Shown: in pieces, positions 19,297 to 27,894 of the stretch
Position numbering within the stretch: the stretch's first letter is position 1
How the letters are laid out: every line of letters starts with the position of its first letter
Source: CAWBFD01 sp963788115
GTDB lineage: Bacteria > Actinomycetota > Thermoleophilia > Solirubrobacterales > 70-9
Assembly (NCBI GenBank): GCA_963788115.1
Contig: CAWBFD010000004.1
Span: 1,302,001 to 1,366,000, forward strand
Reading direction: 5' to 3'
Length of the DNA: 64,000 nucleotides
The notes under the pieces: model-generated
Told to the model about the DNA's origin: nothing
What the model saw: only the letters and a program-made list of their open reading frames with translations
The model's database searches: none
Position numbers and translations under genes: made by a program

Positions 19297-20402
19297 TCCC
19301 GCCGCCGGATCCCGACGCCCGCCGGATCCTGGTGACCGGGCTCTCCACGTACTGGGGCGGCCGACTCGCGCAGGCGCTCGAGAGCTTCGAGCAGGTGGAG
19401 GCGATCGTCGGCGTGGACAGCCGCGAGCCTCGACGAGAGCTCGAGCGGACGGAGTACGTGAAGGTCTCGAACCAGCACTCGCTGCTCCAGCGAATCGTGC
19501 GAGCGGCGGAGATCGACACGGTGATCGACACTCGGCTGGTCGTCAACTCGCTGGCGGTTCCGCCGCGGGCGGCGCACGAGAACAACGTGATCGGGACGAT
19601 GAACATCCTCGCCGCCTGCTCCGGGCCTGACTCACCGGTCCGGAGGTTCGTGTTCAAGAGCTCCGCCTATTACTACGGATCGGAGAGCGACGGCCCCGCG
19701 TTCTTCACCGAGGAGATGCGCCGGCCCCACCGGCCGCGGTCCGTGCTCGAGCGCGACATCGTCGAGGCCGAGGCCGCGGTCGCCGACTTCGCCGAGAAGA
19801 GCCCTGACGTGAGGGTCACCGTGCTCCGTTGCGCCAACGTGCTCGGTCCCGACGTCGACACCGCGTTCACGAGGATGTTCTCGCTGCCGCTCGTGCCGAC
19901 CGTGCTGGGCTTCGATCCGCGGGTCCAGTTCGTGCACGAGGACGATGTCGTGCACGCGCTGGAGCACGCCGCGTTCCACCGGATCCCTGGGATCTACAAC
20001 GTCGCGGGCGACGGCGTGCTGGCGCTGTCCGAGGCGATCGGCCTGCTCGGCAAGCGCCCGCTGCCGGTGCTGCCGCCGTGGGGAACGGCGACCCTCGCGA
20101 GGCCGCTGCGGCGGCTCGGCTTCCGGATCCCGGACGAGATGGTCGACCTCCTGCGCTACGGGCGGGGGCTCGACAACCGGCTGTTGAAGGCGACCGGGTT
20201 CGCCTACGGCCATACCACGCGCGAGACCGTGATCAGGCTCGGCGAGCACCTGCGGGTGCACCCCGTGATGAAGGGCGTGGAGCAGGAGTACACGTACGAG
20301 CGCGAGGTCGAGGAGTTCCTGCGCTGGAGCCCGCACGTCCGCCGCGGACGCTCGGGGGAGCGGGAGGGCGTCACCGCCGATCGCGAGCCCCTGGGCTTCT
20401 AA
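19293..20402 (+). CDS. NAD-dependent epimerase/dehydratase family protein (atypical SDR)
   Basis: This 369-residue protein begins with a Rossmann strand and a modified glycine motif (ILVTGLSTYWGGRLAQAL). It then has FVFKSSAYYYGSESDG, RCANVLGPDVDTAFTRMFS and VQFVHEDDVVHALEHA, all typical of the extended/atypical SDR fold. The usual YxxxK is not obvious, so it may bind NAD(P) without the classic chemistry. It overlaps the acyltransferase gene by 4 nt. This partner arrangement suggests a role in lipid or cell-envelope metabolism. The C-terminal 40 residues are charged and probably flexible. Confidence 0.8.
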   Translation: MIPPPDPDARRILVTGLSTYWGGRLAQALESFEQVEAIVGVDSREPRRELERTEYVKVSNQHSLLQRIVRAAEIDTVIDTRLVVNSLAVPPRAAHENNVIGTMNILAACSGPDSPVRRFVFKSSAYYYGSESDGPAFFTEEMRRPHRPRSVLERDIVEAEAAVADFAEKSPDVRVTVLRCANVLGPDVDTAFTRMFSLPLVPTVLGFDPRVQFVHEDDVVHALEHAAFHRIPGIYNVAGDGVLALSEAIGLLGKRPLPVLPPWGTATLARPLRRLGFRIPDEMVDLLRYGRGLDNRLLKATGFAYGHTTRETVIRLGEHLRVHPVMKGVEQEYTYEREVEEFLRWSPHVRRGRSGEREGVTADREPLGF

Positions 20403-20476
20403 GGGAGGACTCGCCCGCCGCAGCCAGAAACCAAGCGGAATGCGGGCAAATTCGGGTTCGGAACCACATGGGCAGT

Positions 20477-20505
20477 TTGGTCCTGGCGGGCGCGATCCCT
20501 ACAAT
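20477..20505 (+). promoter_or_regulatory. promoter TTGGTC-17-TACAAT for the L,D-transpeptidase
   Basis: A -35-like TTGGTC (20477-20482) and a -10 TACAAT (20500-20505) are spaced by 17 nt. The -10 ends 9 nt before the GTG at 20515. This decides the start codon and predicts a leaderless mRNA. Confidence 0.6.
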
Positions 20506-20514
20506 TTCCCGCGG

Positions 20515-21546
20515 GTGGGTCGGACAGCGAAGATAATCGCCGGTGCCGTCGTCGTGCTCCTGATCGCGCTCGCGGTCAGCGCGTACGCGTGGGATGCCTC
20601 GCGCGAGGACCAGATCGCGGAGGGGGTCCGCATCGGGAACGTCGACGTCGGGGGCATGTCGAGCGATGAGGCCGGCCGGAGCGTTCAGCGCCAGGTGGTG
20701 GAACCGCTGGAGCGCCCCGTGACGGTCACCTACGACGGGATCGAATACGTGCTCCACCCCGAGCACCTCGACGTCAGCGCCGACGTCGGCGCGACCGTCG
20801 ATGCGGCGCTCGAGGCAAGCCGCGAGGCGAGCCTCCCGAGCCGGGTCTGGCGCGACGTCACAGGCGGCGAGGTCGACGAGACGATCCAGCCGCAGATCAC
20901 CTACTCGAGCGAGGCCGTGGACAACTTCATCGCCAACGTTGCGGCCGAGGTCAATCGCGAGCCGGTCAATGCGACGATCGAGCCGACCCCCACCTCGCTG
21001 AACGCCGTCCCGGGAGAGGCCGGCCTGACGCTGCAGGAGGATGAGCTTCGCCAGCAGGTCGAGGCGGCGATTCGGAGTCCTGACAATCGCAAGCTCACCG
21101 CCCAGGTGGAGGAGGTGGCGCCCGAGGTCACCACCGACGAGCTCGCAGCCGAGTATCCGACCTACCTCACGGTCGATCGCTCAGGGTTCCAGCTCCGGCT
21201 GTGGCAGAACCTGGAGCTGACCCAGACGTACCCGATCGCGGTCGGCGCGGTCGGGTGGGAGACGCCGTCGGGCGTCTACAACATCGAGAACATGGCGGTC
21301 GACCCAGCCTGGAGCGTCCCCGAATGGGGCGGATCGCTGGCCGGGCAGGTGATTCCCGGCGGATCGCCCGAGAACCCGCTGAAGGCGCGCTGGATGGGCA
21401 TCTTTGACGGCGCCGGCATCCACGGGACCGACGACATCGGCTCGCTCGGCACGGCCGCCTCCCACGGATGCATCCGGATGGCGATCCCCGACGTGATCGA
21501 GTTGTACGACCAAGTCGACGTAGGCACCCCCATCTACATCGGGTAG
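20515..21546 (+). CDS. L,D-transpeptidase (YkuD) with peptidoglycan-binding-like domain
   Basis: This 343-residue protein starts at GTG 20515 with an N-terminal membrane anchor (IIAGAVVVLLIALAVSAYAW). A VanW-type/PG_binding_4 region follows (GGMSSDEAGRSVQRQV and YDGIEYVLHPEHL). The YkuD catalytic domain carries HGTDDIGSLG then SHGCIRM with the nucleophilic Cys near residue 319. The enzyme forms 3-3 cross-links in, or anchors proteins to, peptidoglycan on the outer face of the membrane. Residues TYLTVDRSGFQLRLWQNLEL mark the start of the catalytic domain. The start follows a good promoter with no RBS. Confidence 0.9.
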   Translation: MGRTAKIIAGAVVVLLIALAVSAYAWDASREDQIAEGVRIGNVDVGGMSSDEAGRSVQRQVVEPLERPVTVTYDGIEYVLHPEHLDVSADVGATVDAALEASREASLPSRVWRDVTGGEVDETIQPQITYSSEAVDNFIANVAAEVNREPVNATIEPTPTSLNAVPGEAGLTLQEDELRQQVEAAIRSPDNRKLTAQVEEVAPEVTTDELAAEYPTYLTVDRSGFQLRLWQNLELTQTYPIAVGAVGWETPSGVYNIENMAVDPAWSVPEWGGSLAGQVIPGGSPENPLKARWMGIFDGAGIHGTDDIGSLGTAASHGCIRMAIPDVIELYDQVDVGTPIYIG

Positions 21547-21580
21547 CGGCGGCTGCAAAGCTTCGCATCTCGCCGTCCTC

Positions 21581-21634
21581 GGTCGATCGCCTCGCTCACG
21601 TACGTCGCGAGTACGCTCGCTTCGTCGATCGACC
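21581..21634. repeat. nested inverted repeat between transpeptidase and recombinase genes
   Basis: GGTCGATCG (21581-21589) pairs perfectly with CGATCGACC (21626-21634). Inside it, CGTAC pairs with GTACG. It sits 35 nt after the transpeptidase stop and 78 nt before the recombinase start. It could be a terminator, a recombination site or a protein-binding dyad. No T-tract follows. Confidence 0.5.
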
Positions 21635-21711
21635 TGCGTCCAGCGACCTGCTCGCTTTTCGCCGCCGCGGGTTAGGCAGGCTTGGTCCCGTCGATGCCGA
21701 AACCTGCTGGC

Positions 21712-22623
21712 ATGGCCGAAGAGCCCAGGATCAGCCCGGAGTGGGCGGCCGCGCTTGAGCGGTTCCGGCGCGATCTGAGCTCGCGCGGGGCCTCGCCTAA
21801 CACGCTGCGGGCCTACGGGGCCGACCTGTCCGAGCTGGCGACTTGGGCGAGCGCCCACGGCCGCGAGCCGGGCGAGCTTCGCTATCGCGACCTGCGGGGC
21901 TACGCCGCGGCGCTCTCCGGGCGCGGCCTGGCGAAGTCGAGCGTCGCCCGCAAGCTCGCGGCAGTGCGCAGCTTCCACGATCGGATGGTCCGACGCGGCG
22001 AGGCGCCCCAGAACCCCGCTGAGCTCCTGCCGACCCCGAAGCGCGACTCCCGCCTCCCGGCGGTGCTCGGGCCCGACCAGGTGGCGGCGCTGCTCGACCG
22101 GATCCCGGCGACGACGTCGCTGGAGGTTCGGGACCGGGCCATGTTCGAGCTCGCCTACTCCTGCGGCCTGCGCGCCGCGGAGCTCACCGGGCTGGATCTG
22201 GGCGACGTCGAGTTCGAGGCCGAGACGATGCGGGTTAGCGGCAAGGGCTCGAAGACGCGGGTCGTCCCGATCGGCGAGCTCGCCCAGCGCTGGCTCGACC
22301 GGTACCTGCGAACGGCCCGCCCGACTTTGGTGGCGCGCCGCGACGAGCGCGCGCTCTTTCTGTCGCGTCGTGGCAACCGGCTGTCGACCTCGGACATCCG
22401 CAGGCGCCTCGGCCTCTGGGTGCGCGAGGCCGCGGTCGCCGGGAAGGTGTCCCCGCACACGCTGCGACACTCGTTCGCAACCCATCTGCTCGAGGGCGGC
22501 GCCGACCTGCGCTCGATTCAGGAGCTCTTGGGCCACGCGAGCGTCTCGACCACGCAGGTCTACACGCGGGTCGAGCCCACCCGCCTGCGGCGCGAATACG
22601 CACGCGCGCATCCGCGGGCGTAA
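21712..22623 (+). CDS. tyrosine recombinase XerC/XerD
   Basis: This 303-residue protein has the SAM-like core-binding domain (LERFRRDLSSRGASPNTLRAY) and a complete catalytic set: Arg in SCGLRAAELTGL, Lys in SGKGSKTRVVP, HTLRHSFATHLL, the second His in LLGHASVSTTQ and the Tyr nucleophile in VYTRVEP. Xer recombinases resolve chromosome dimers at dif together with FtsK. The gene lies directly before a WhiG-type sigma gene, the order seen in other actinobacteria, so this is the housekeeping Xer rather than a phage integrase. ATG 21712 is preferred. In-frame starts at 21682 and 21694 are possible. Confidence 0.88.
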   Translation: MAEEPRISPEWAAALERFRRDLSSRGASPNTLRAYGADLSELATWASAHGREPGELRYRDLRGYAAALSGRGLAKSSVARKLAAVRSFHDRMVRRGEAPQNPAELLPTPKRDSRLPAVLGPDQVAALLDRIPATTSLEVRDRAMFELAYSCGLRAAELTGLDLGDVEFEAETMRVSGKGSKTRVVPIGELAQRWLDRYLRTARPTLVARRDERALFLSRRGNRLSTSDIRRRLGLWVREAAVAGKVSPHTLRHSFATHLLEGGADLRSIQELLGHASVSTTQVYTRVEPTRLRREYARAHPRA

Positions 22624-22673
22624 GGATCCCACCTGCCACCCGTCTGCCCGGTTAACGTTGTGTAGGCAATCGG

Positions 22674-23465
22674 ATGGAGACCAGCGTCAAGAGCGTCGAG
22701 CTGCGCGACCTCTGGCGGCGTTACAAGGACGACGACGACCAGGCGGCCCGCGAGCGCTTGGTCGTCGCCTATTCGCCCCTGGTCAAGTTCATCGCCGGGC
22801 GGATGGCGTCCGGGCTCCCAGCCCATGTCGACGAGGCGGACCTCGTCTCCTATGGTCTGGTCGGCCTGATCGGGGCGATCGAGCGCTACGACATGGCTCG
22901 CCAGATCAAGTTCGAGACGTTCGTGGTCGCCCGGATCAAGGGTGCGATCATCGACGAGCTCCGCTCCCTCGACTGGGTGCCGCGCTCGGTGCGCTCGCGG
23001 GCGCGCGACATCGAGACGACCCATACGGAGCTCGAGGCGGAGCTGGCGCGGGCGCCCACCGAAGAGGAGCTGGCCGAACGGCTCGCGATCACCGTGGAGG
23101 AGCTGGACAAGGCGCTGCTCGATATCGCGAACTCGTCCGTGCTCGCCCTGGACGATCTCTGGTCCTACGCGGATCCGGAGGGTGGGGGAGGGCAGATCTC
23201 GATCCTCGACACGATCGAGGACCCCCGCGCGACCGATCCCCACTCGGAGGCCCACATGACCGAGACGAGGGCGCAGCTCGCCGACCTGCTCGAGTCGTTG
23301 CCCGAGCGCGAGCGCGTCGTGGTCGGCCTCTACTACTACCAGGGGCTCACCCTGCGGGAGATCGGCGAGGTCCTCGAGGTGACCGAGTCGCGCGTGTCCC
23401 AGCTTCACACGAAGGCGATGCTCGCGCTGCGTTCACGGTTCGCCGGTCGCCCTGCCATCGGGTAG
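22674..23465 (+). CDS. whiG: RNA polymerase sigma factor, FliA/WhiG family
   Basis: This 263-residue group 3 sigma factor has region 1.2/2 (LVVAYSPLVKFIAGRMASG and DLVSYGLVGLIGAIERYD), region 2.4 (FETFVVARIKGAIIDELRS followed by DWVPRSVR), region 3 (APTEEELAERLAITVEELD) and region 4 (LPERERVVVGLYYYQGLT with VTESRVSQLHTKAM). WhiG/FliA factors control sporulation or flagellar genes. No motility gene is nearby, so a developmental or stress role is more likely. It follows the Xer gene by 50 nt. Confidence 0.88.
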   Translation: METSVKSVELRDLWRRYKDDDDQAARERLVVAYSPLVKFIAGRMASGLPAHVDEADLVSYGLVGLIGAIERYDMARQIKFETFVVARIKGAIIDELRSLDWVPRSVRSRARDIETTHTELEAELARAPTEEELAERLAITVEELDKALLDIANSSVLALDDLWSYADPEGGGGQISILDTIEDPRATDPHSEAHMTETRAQLADLLESLPERERVVVGLYYYQGLTLREIGEVLEVTESRVSQLHTKAMLALRSRFAGRPAIG

Positions 23466-23475
23466 GGCAGGTGGT

Positions 23476-23481
23476 TATCGT
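23476..23481 (+). promoter_or_regulatory. -10 box (TATCGT) of the EF-G-like gene
   Basis: TATCGT ends 6 nt before the ATG at 23488. The preceding sigma gene stops at 23465. This is a leaderless-type start, though co-transcription with the sigma gene is not excluded. Confidence 0.4.
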
Positions 23482-23487
23482 GCGCCC

Positions 23488-25575
23488 ATGCCGCACAAAC
23501 CGCCCGACCGGATCCGAAACGTAGCCCTGATCGGCCACCGGGGCAGCGGGAAGACAAGCGTCTGCGAGGCGATTCTGTTCGAGGCCGGGGTGATCAACCG
23601 GCTGGGCCGCACGGACGAGGGCTCCACGCTCTCTGACTTCGAGGACGACGAGCACGAGCGTGAGATGTCGATCGGGGCCTCCGTGGCCTCGTTCGAGTAT
23701 CACGACCGCAAGATCAACCTGATCGATACGCCGGGCGAGCCCAGCTTCATCGCCGACGCGGTTGCGGCCCTGCGGGTGGCGGATTCGGCCGTGGTGGTGG
23801 TCAACGGCGTCATGGGCGTGGAGGTGCATACCGAGCGCCTGTGGGAGCGCGCCGATCGCGAGGGCCTGGCCCGCCTCGTGTTCGTCAACATGCTCGACCG
23901 GGAGCGCGCCGACTTCTTCCGCACGCTCGACTCGCTCAAGCAGGCCTTCGGACAGCACGTGGTCGCGACCGAGATCCCGATCGGCGCCGAGCACGAGATC
24001 AGGGGCGTGATCGACCTGATCGACATGAAGGCGTTCGTGTACGAGGGGGAGGGGCGCGGCAGCGGCCGCGAGGAGGAGATCCCCGAGGCGTTGCAGGAGC
24101 AGGCCGAGGAGTACCGCGAGAAGCTCATGGACGAGGTCGCCGAGAACTCGGACGAGCTGATGGAGCGCTACCTGGAGGGCGAGGAGATCTCACACGACGA
24201 GATCGTCTCCGTGCTGAAGCAGGGTGTCACCGAGGGCCGCCTGTTCCCGGTCACCTGCGGCGTCGCAACCAAGAACCTGGGCTCGGACCGCCTGCTCGAG
24301 GCGATCATCGAGGACCTGCCCTCGCCCGCGATGCGAGGGGCGATCCGGGCGCTCGACGCCGATGAAGGGACGCTCGAGCTCTCCCCGGACCCGTCGGGCG
24401 AGCTGGTCGCCTACGTGTTCAAGACCACCGCGGACCCCTACACGGGCCGGATCAACCTGCTGCGGGTGCACTCCGGGGTCCTGAGGTCGGACTCGCAGGT
24501 GCTCAACACCACCCGTGGGGCGAAGGAGCGGATCGGCCAGCTGGCCGCGCCACGCGGAAAGGAGCAGGAGACGGTCGACGAGCTCGGCCCGGGGGACATC
24601 GGCGCCGTCGCCAAGCTCCGCGAGACCCGCGCCGGCGACGTGCTCGCGGCCAAGGACTCGGGCGTGCGCTTCCCGCCGCTCGAGCTGCCGGCCCCGGTCA
24701 TGGCGTTCGCGTTCGAGGCGAAGACCAAGGGCGATGAGGAGAAGGCGGCGACCGCGATCCGGCGGCTCGAGGAGGAGGATCCGACGCTCGACGTCCACCG
24801 CGACGCCGATACCGGCGAGCAGATCATCGCCGGGCTGACGCAGGTCCACGTCGAGGTGATCGTCGACCGGATCAAACGCCGCTTCGGCGCCGAGATCGAG
24901 CTCCACCCGCCGCGGGTTCCCTATCTCGAGACGGTCCGCAAGCCCGCCAAGGCCCACGGTCGCTACAAGAAGCAGACCGGCGGGCGCGGCCAGTTCGGCG
25001 ACTGCCACATCGAGATCGAGCCGGCGGAGACGGGAACCGGGCTCGAGTTCATCGACGCGATCAAGGGCGGGTCGATCCCGAACAGCTTCATCCCCGCGGT
25101 CGAGAAGGGCGTGCAGGAGGCGATGGCCGGTGGGATCCTGGCCGGCTATCCGATCAAGGACGTGCGGGTGCGCCTCTACGACGGCCAGCACCACTCGGTC
25201 GACTCCTCGGAGATGGCGTTCAAGATCGCCGGCTCGATGGCCTTCAAGCAGGCTGCCGCCGAGGCGGAGCTCTACCTGCTCGAGCCGATCGTGAAGCTGA
25301 CGATCTCGGTGCCGGAGGACACGGTGGGGGACGTCATCGGCGACCTCAACTCACGCCGTGGCCGGCCGCTCGGCATGGAGCCCAAGGGGTCGGTGACCGA
25401 GATCCAGGCCGAGGTGCCGATGGCCGAGGTGCTCGACTACGCGCCCGACCTGCGGGCGATCACCGGTGGGCGGGGGGACTACGGGATGGAGTTCGAGCGC
25501 TACGAGGAGGTTCCCGCGCACCTGGCGCAGAAGGTGATCGCCGAGGCCCAGGAGGAGGCCGAAGTCAAGGCGTGA
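23488..25575 (+). CDS. elongation factor G-like protein (EF-G2/FusA2 type)
   Basis: This 695-residue translational GTPase has G1 LIGHRGSGKTSV (residues 14-25), G3 INLIDTPGEPSF and a variant G4 (NMLDRERAD instead of NKxD). EF-G domains II-V follow, with KKQTGGRGQFGDCHIEIEP in domain IV and a C-terminal domain ending DYGMEFERYEEVP. The altered G4 and short switch region place it in the actinobacterial EF-G2/FusA2 group, which in mycobacteria is not the main translocase. A ribosome-associated accessory role is likely. The stop overlaps the next start as GTGA. Confidence 0.9.
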   Translation: MPHKPPDRIRNVALIGHRGSGKTSVCEAILFEAGVINRLGRTDEGSTLSDFEDDEHEREMSIGASVASFEYHDRKINLIDTPGEPSFIADAVAALRVADSAVVVVNGVMGVEVHTERLWERADREGLARLVFVNMLDRERADFFRTLDSLKQAFGQHVVATEIPIGAEHEIRGVIDLIDMKAFVYEGEGRGSGREEEIPEALQEQAEEYREKLMDEVAENSDELMERYLEGEEISHDEIVSVLKQGVTEGRLFPVTCGVATKNLGSDRLLEAIIEDLPSPAMRGAIRALDADEGTLELSPDPSGELVAYVFKTTADPYTGRINLLRVHSGVLRSDSQVLNTTRGAKERIGQLAAPRGKEQETVDELGPGDIGAVAKLRETRAGDVLAAKDSGVRFPPLELPAPVMAFAFEAKTKGDEEKAATAIRRLEEEDPTLDVHRDADTGEQIIAGLTQVHVEVIVDRIKRRFGAEIELHPPRVPYLETVRKPAKAHGRYKKQTGGRGQFGDCHIEIEPAETGTGLEFIDAIKGGSIPNSFIPAVEKGVQEAMAGGILAGYPIKDVRVRLYDGQHHSVDSSEMAFKIAGSMAFKQAAAEAELYLLEPIVKLTISVPEDTVGDVIGDLNSRRGRPLGMEPKGSVTEIQAEVPMAEVLDYAPDLRAITGGRGDYGMEFERYEEVPAHLAQKVIAEAQEEAEVKA

Positions 25576-26951
25576 TCTTCCGCCAGATCGTCCACGACGA
25601 CCTCGGCTGCGCCTCGTATCTGATCGGCGACGACGAGGCCGGGGTCGCGGCCGTGGTCGACCCGAAGCTGGCGATCGACGAGTACCTGCAGCTGGCCCGC
25701 TATCTCGGCGTCTCGATCGAGCACATCCTCGAGACGCACAACCACGCCGACCACGTGTCGGGTCACGGCCGGCTGGCGGCGGCAACCGGCGCGGGCATAC
25801 ATATCCACCGCGAGGCGGCACCCGAGTACGAGCACGAGCCCTTCGACGACGGCTTCGAGCTCGAGCTGGGCGCGGTTCTGGCAACCGCGATTCACACGCC
25901 CGGGCACCGTCCGGAGCACACGGCGTTCGCGTTGGCGGACACCGAGCGCGGCCCCGAGCCGTGGGCGGTGCTGACCGGCGACAGCCTGTTCGTGGGCGAT
26001 ATCGCGCGTCCCGACCTGGCGGTCGATCCGGAGGAGGGTGCGCGGGGCATCTACCGCTCGCTCCACGAGCGCCTGCTGACCCTCGCCGACGAGGTCGAGG
26101 TCTGGCCGGGCCACCTCGGCGGCTCGCTGTGCGGCGGTCCGGGCATGGACCTGAAGAGCTCGTCGACGATCGGGTTCGAGCGCGCGCACAACGAGCTCCT
26201 GGCCGAGCCCGACGAGCGCCGGTTCGTCGACCGCTCCCTGAGGGCCCTGAGTCCCCAGCCGCCCAACTTCCTCGCGATCGTCGAGCTCAACCGGGGGCCG
26301 CTCCGGATGCACGACGCCGACGTGCATCCGCTCACCCCGCGCCAGGTGGACCACAGGCGCGACCAGGGGGCGCTGATCGCGGACGTCCGGACCGACCAGC
26401 AATTCGACGACGCCCACATCCCGGGCGCGATCGCGCTCACCGCGCTGCGTGCCGGGTTCGGATCGAAGCTGGCCTGGCTCGTCGAGCGCGACCAGGAGGT
26501 GGTGCTGGTCGGTCGGGACGACGAGGACGCGCGCCATGCCGCGGAGCTCGCGGCGGCGGTCGGGATCACGAACCTGGCGGGTTACCTGGCGGGAGGGATG
26601 ACCAGCTGGCGGGAGGAGCGCCGAGCGGTGGCTCGGGTGGAGCGCATCACGGTTCCGGAGCTGCTCGCGCGTGCAGAACACGAGCCTCAGCTTCAGGTGC
26701 TCGATGTCCGCGAGCGCGCGGAGTGGGATCGCCTCCACATTCCAAGCTCCATCCACCGGCCCTACCACGATCTCGACGGGGTTCCGGATGGGATCGACCC
26801 GGGGGCTCCGATCGCGGTCATCTGCTCCTCGGGACAGCGCTCGGCAGTCGCGGCCAGCCTGCTCCTGCGGGCAGGGGCCGAAAAGGTGCTCCACGTGGTC
26901 GACGGAGGCGTCGGCACCTGGGAGCGTGAAGGCGGGCCCATCGAGCGCTGA
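25572..26951 (+). CDS. metallo-beta-lactamase fold hydrolase fused to two rhodanese domains
   Basis: This 459-residue protein has an ETHE1/persulfide-dioxygenase-like MBL domain with ETHNHADHVSGH (His56, His58, Asp60, His61) and HTPGHRPEHT. The first rhodanese domain (ADVRTDQQFDDAHIPGA) has lost its catalytic Cys (VLVGRDDED). The second is intact with ICSSGQRSA and a substrate loop typical of sulfurtransferases. Members oxidise glutathione or other low-molecular-weight persulfides and relay sulfane sulfur in the cytoplasm. GTG 25572 overlaps the stop of the EF-G-like gene by 4 nt, which gives translational coupling but no clear functional link. Confidence 0.88.
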   Translation: MIFRQIVHDDLGCASYLIGDDEAGVAAVVDPKLAIDEYLQLARYLGVSIEHILETHNHADHVSGHGRLAAATGAGIHIHREAAPEYEHEPFDDGFELELGAVLATAIHTPGHRPEHTAFALADTERGPEPWAVLTGDSLFVGDIARPDLAVDPEEGARGIYRSLHERLLTLADEVEVWPGHLGGSLCGGPGMDLKSSSTIGFERAHNELLAEPDERRFVDRSLRALSPQPPNFLAIVELNRGPLRMHDADVHPLTPRQVDHRRDQGALIADVRTDQQFDDAHIPGAIALTALRAGFGSKLAWLVERDQEVVLVGRDDEDARHAAELAAAVGITNLAGYLAGGMTSWREERRAVARVERITVPELLARAEHEPQLQVLDVRERAEWDRLHIPSSIHRPYHDLDGVPDGIDPGAPIAVICSSGQRSAVAASLLLRAGAEKVLHVVDGGVGTWEREGGPIER

Positions 26952-26985
26952 ACGCGCCTATTCACCAGCCGCGGTGAGCCGCTGC

Positions 26986-26991
26986 TACGTT
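26986..26991 (+). promoter_or_regulatory. -10 box (TACGTT) of the zinc-ribbon protein gene
   Basis: TACGTT ends 6 nt before the ATG at 26998, with no Shine-Dalgarno sequence. This fits a leaderless mRNA covering the zinc-ribbon and RNase H genes. Confidence 0.5.
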
Positions 26992-26997
26992 CCGCGG

Positions 26998-27894
26998 ATG
27001 GTCGATAACGTCGAACGCTTCGAGAGCTGCGCCGTCTGCAACCGCACGATCCTGCGCGGCGAGCGCGTCAGGGAGTACGTGACCCCGGCCGGGGAGCACG
27101 AGCGTGTCTGCGAGCTCTGCCGCGCACGGGCCGAGGCCGCCGGCTGGCTCCCGGCCGAGCAGGTGAGGGCCGAAGGGCACCCCGACGCGCGCCGTGGCCG
27201 CGGCCTGGGCCTCCGCGAACGGCTCGCGCGGGCGACGGAGCGGCTCCGCCAGCCGCCGCCAGCGCCGCGAGAGACGGGCTCCCCTCGGCCGTCGAGACAG
27301 GTACCGGGACAGCGCCCCGGCGCAGCCGCCGCGGGACGCGGGCAACGCGAGTCCCGCGGCGAGTCGGCGGCGAAGCGTCGGGCGCCGGCAAAGCGGCCGG
27401 TGGCGAAGCGCGGAGATACGGCCGCGCGCGGGGCGCGGACACGGCGGCAGACCGGGACGGGGAGGCCGGCGCCTGCGAAACGATCGGCGGCGGCGCAGCG
27501 GCAACCGGGGCCGAAGCCTGCGCAGCAAAAGCCCCGTGCGGCACCGGAGACGCCCGAGCGGCGGATGCGCCGCGCGGTCGAGCGCTTCAACCGCAGCGAG
27601 CACGCCCGCGTCGTCGCGGGCCTGGTCCGTTCGCTTGGCGAGCCCAGGGCCGCCGTCCGCAACCTCACGGGCCGCCCGTACCGGGTGACGATCACGGTCG
27701 CCTGGGAGCTCTCGTGGTACCGCTGGGAGATCGGATTGAACGGCGAGCAGCCGGCGATCCGCGAGGTCGACAAGGGCAAGGAGCTGGCCGAGCTCGATGA
27801 GAAGGAGCGGCGCTGGAATGCCAGCGTCGACCGGAACGGCAGGGTCCGGCTGGAGCTGGCGGCCGCCCGCCGCTCCGGAGCCCGGGACGCGTGA
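26998..27894 (+). CDS. uncharacterised zinc-ribbon protein with basic disordered centre
   Basis: This 298-residue protein has two Cys pairs near the N-terminus (CAVC 11-14 and CELC 38-41) that should bind one zinc. A long Lys/Arg/Pro/Ala-rich low-complexity region follows (about residues 75-185). The C-terminal domain is conserved-looking, with RRAVERFNRSEHARVVAGLV and a beta-rich TVAWELSWYRWEIGL. The charged centre suggests nucleic-acid or ribosome binding. No named family is recognised. It overlaps the RNase H-like gene by 4 nt (GTGA), so the two are translated together. That hints at a nucleic-acid-related role. Confidence 0.7.
   Translation: MVDNVERFESCAVCNRTILRGERVREYVTPAGEHERVCELCRARAEAAGWLPAEQVRAEGHPDARRGRGLGLRERLARATERLRQPPPAPRETGSPRPSRQVPGQRPGAAAAGRGQRESRGESAAKRRAPAKRPVAKRGDTAARGARTRRQTGTGRPAPAKRSAAAQRQPGPKPAQQKPRAAPETPERRMRRAVERFNRSEHARVVAGLVRSLGEPRAAVRNLTGRPYRVTITVAWELSWYRWEIGLNGEQPAIREVDKGKELAELDEKERRWNASVDRNGRVRLELAAARRSGARDA

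Noticed and set aside
21712..22623. Xer gene as part of the mobile element
   Set aside because: It lies 10 kb away in the housekeeping block beside WhiG and has all catalytic residues of a chromosomal Xer recombinase.
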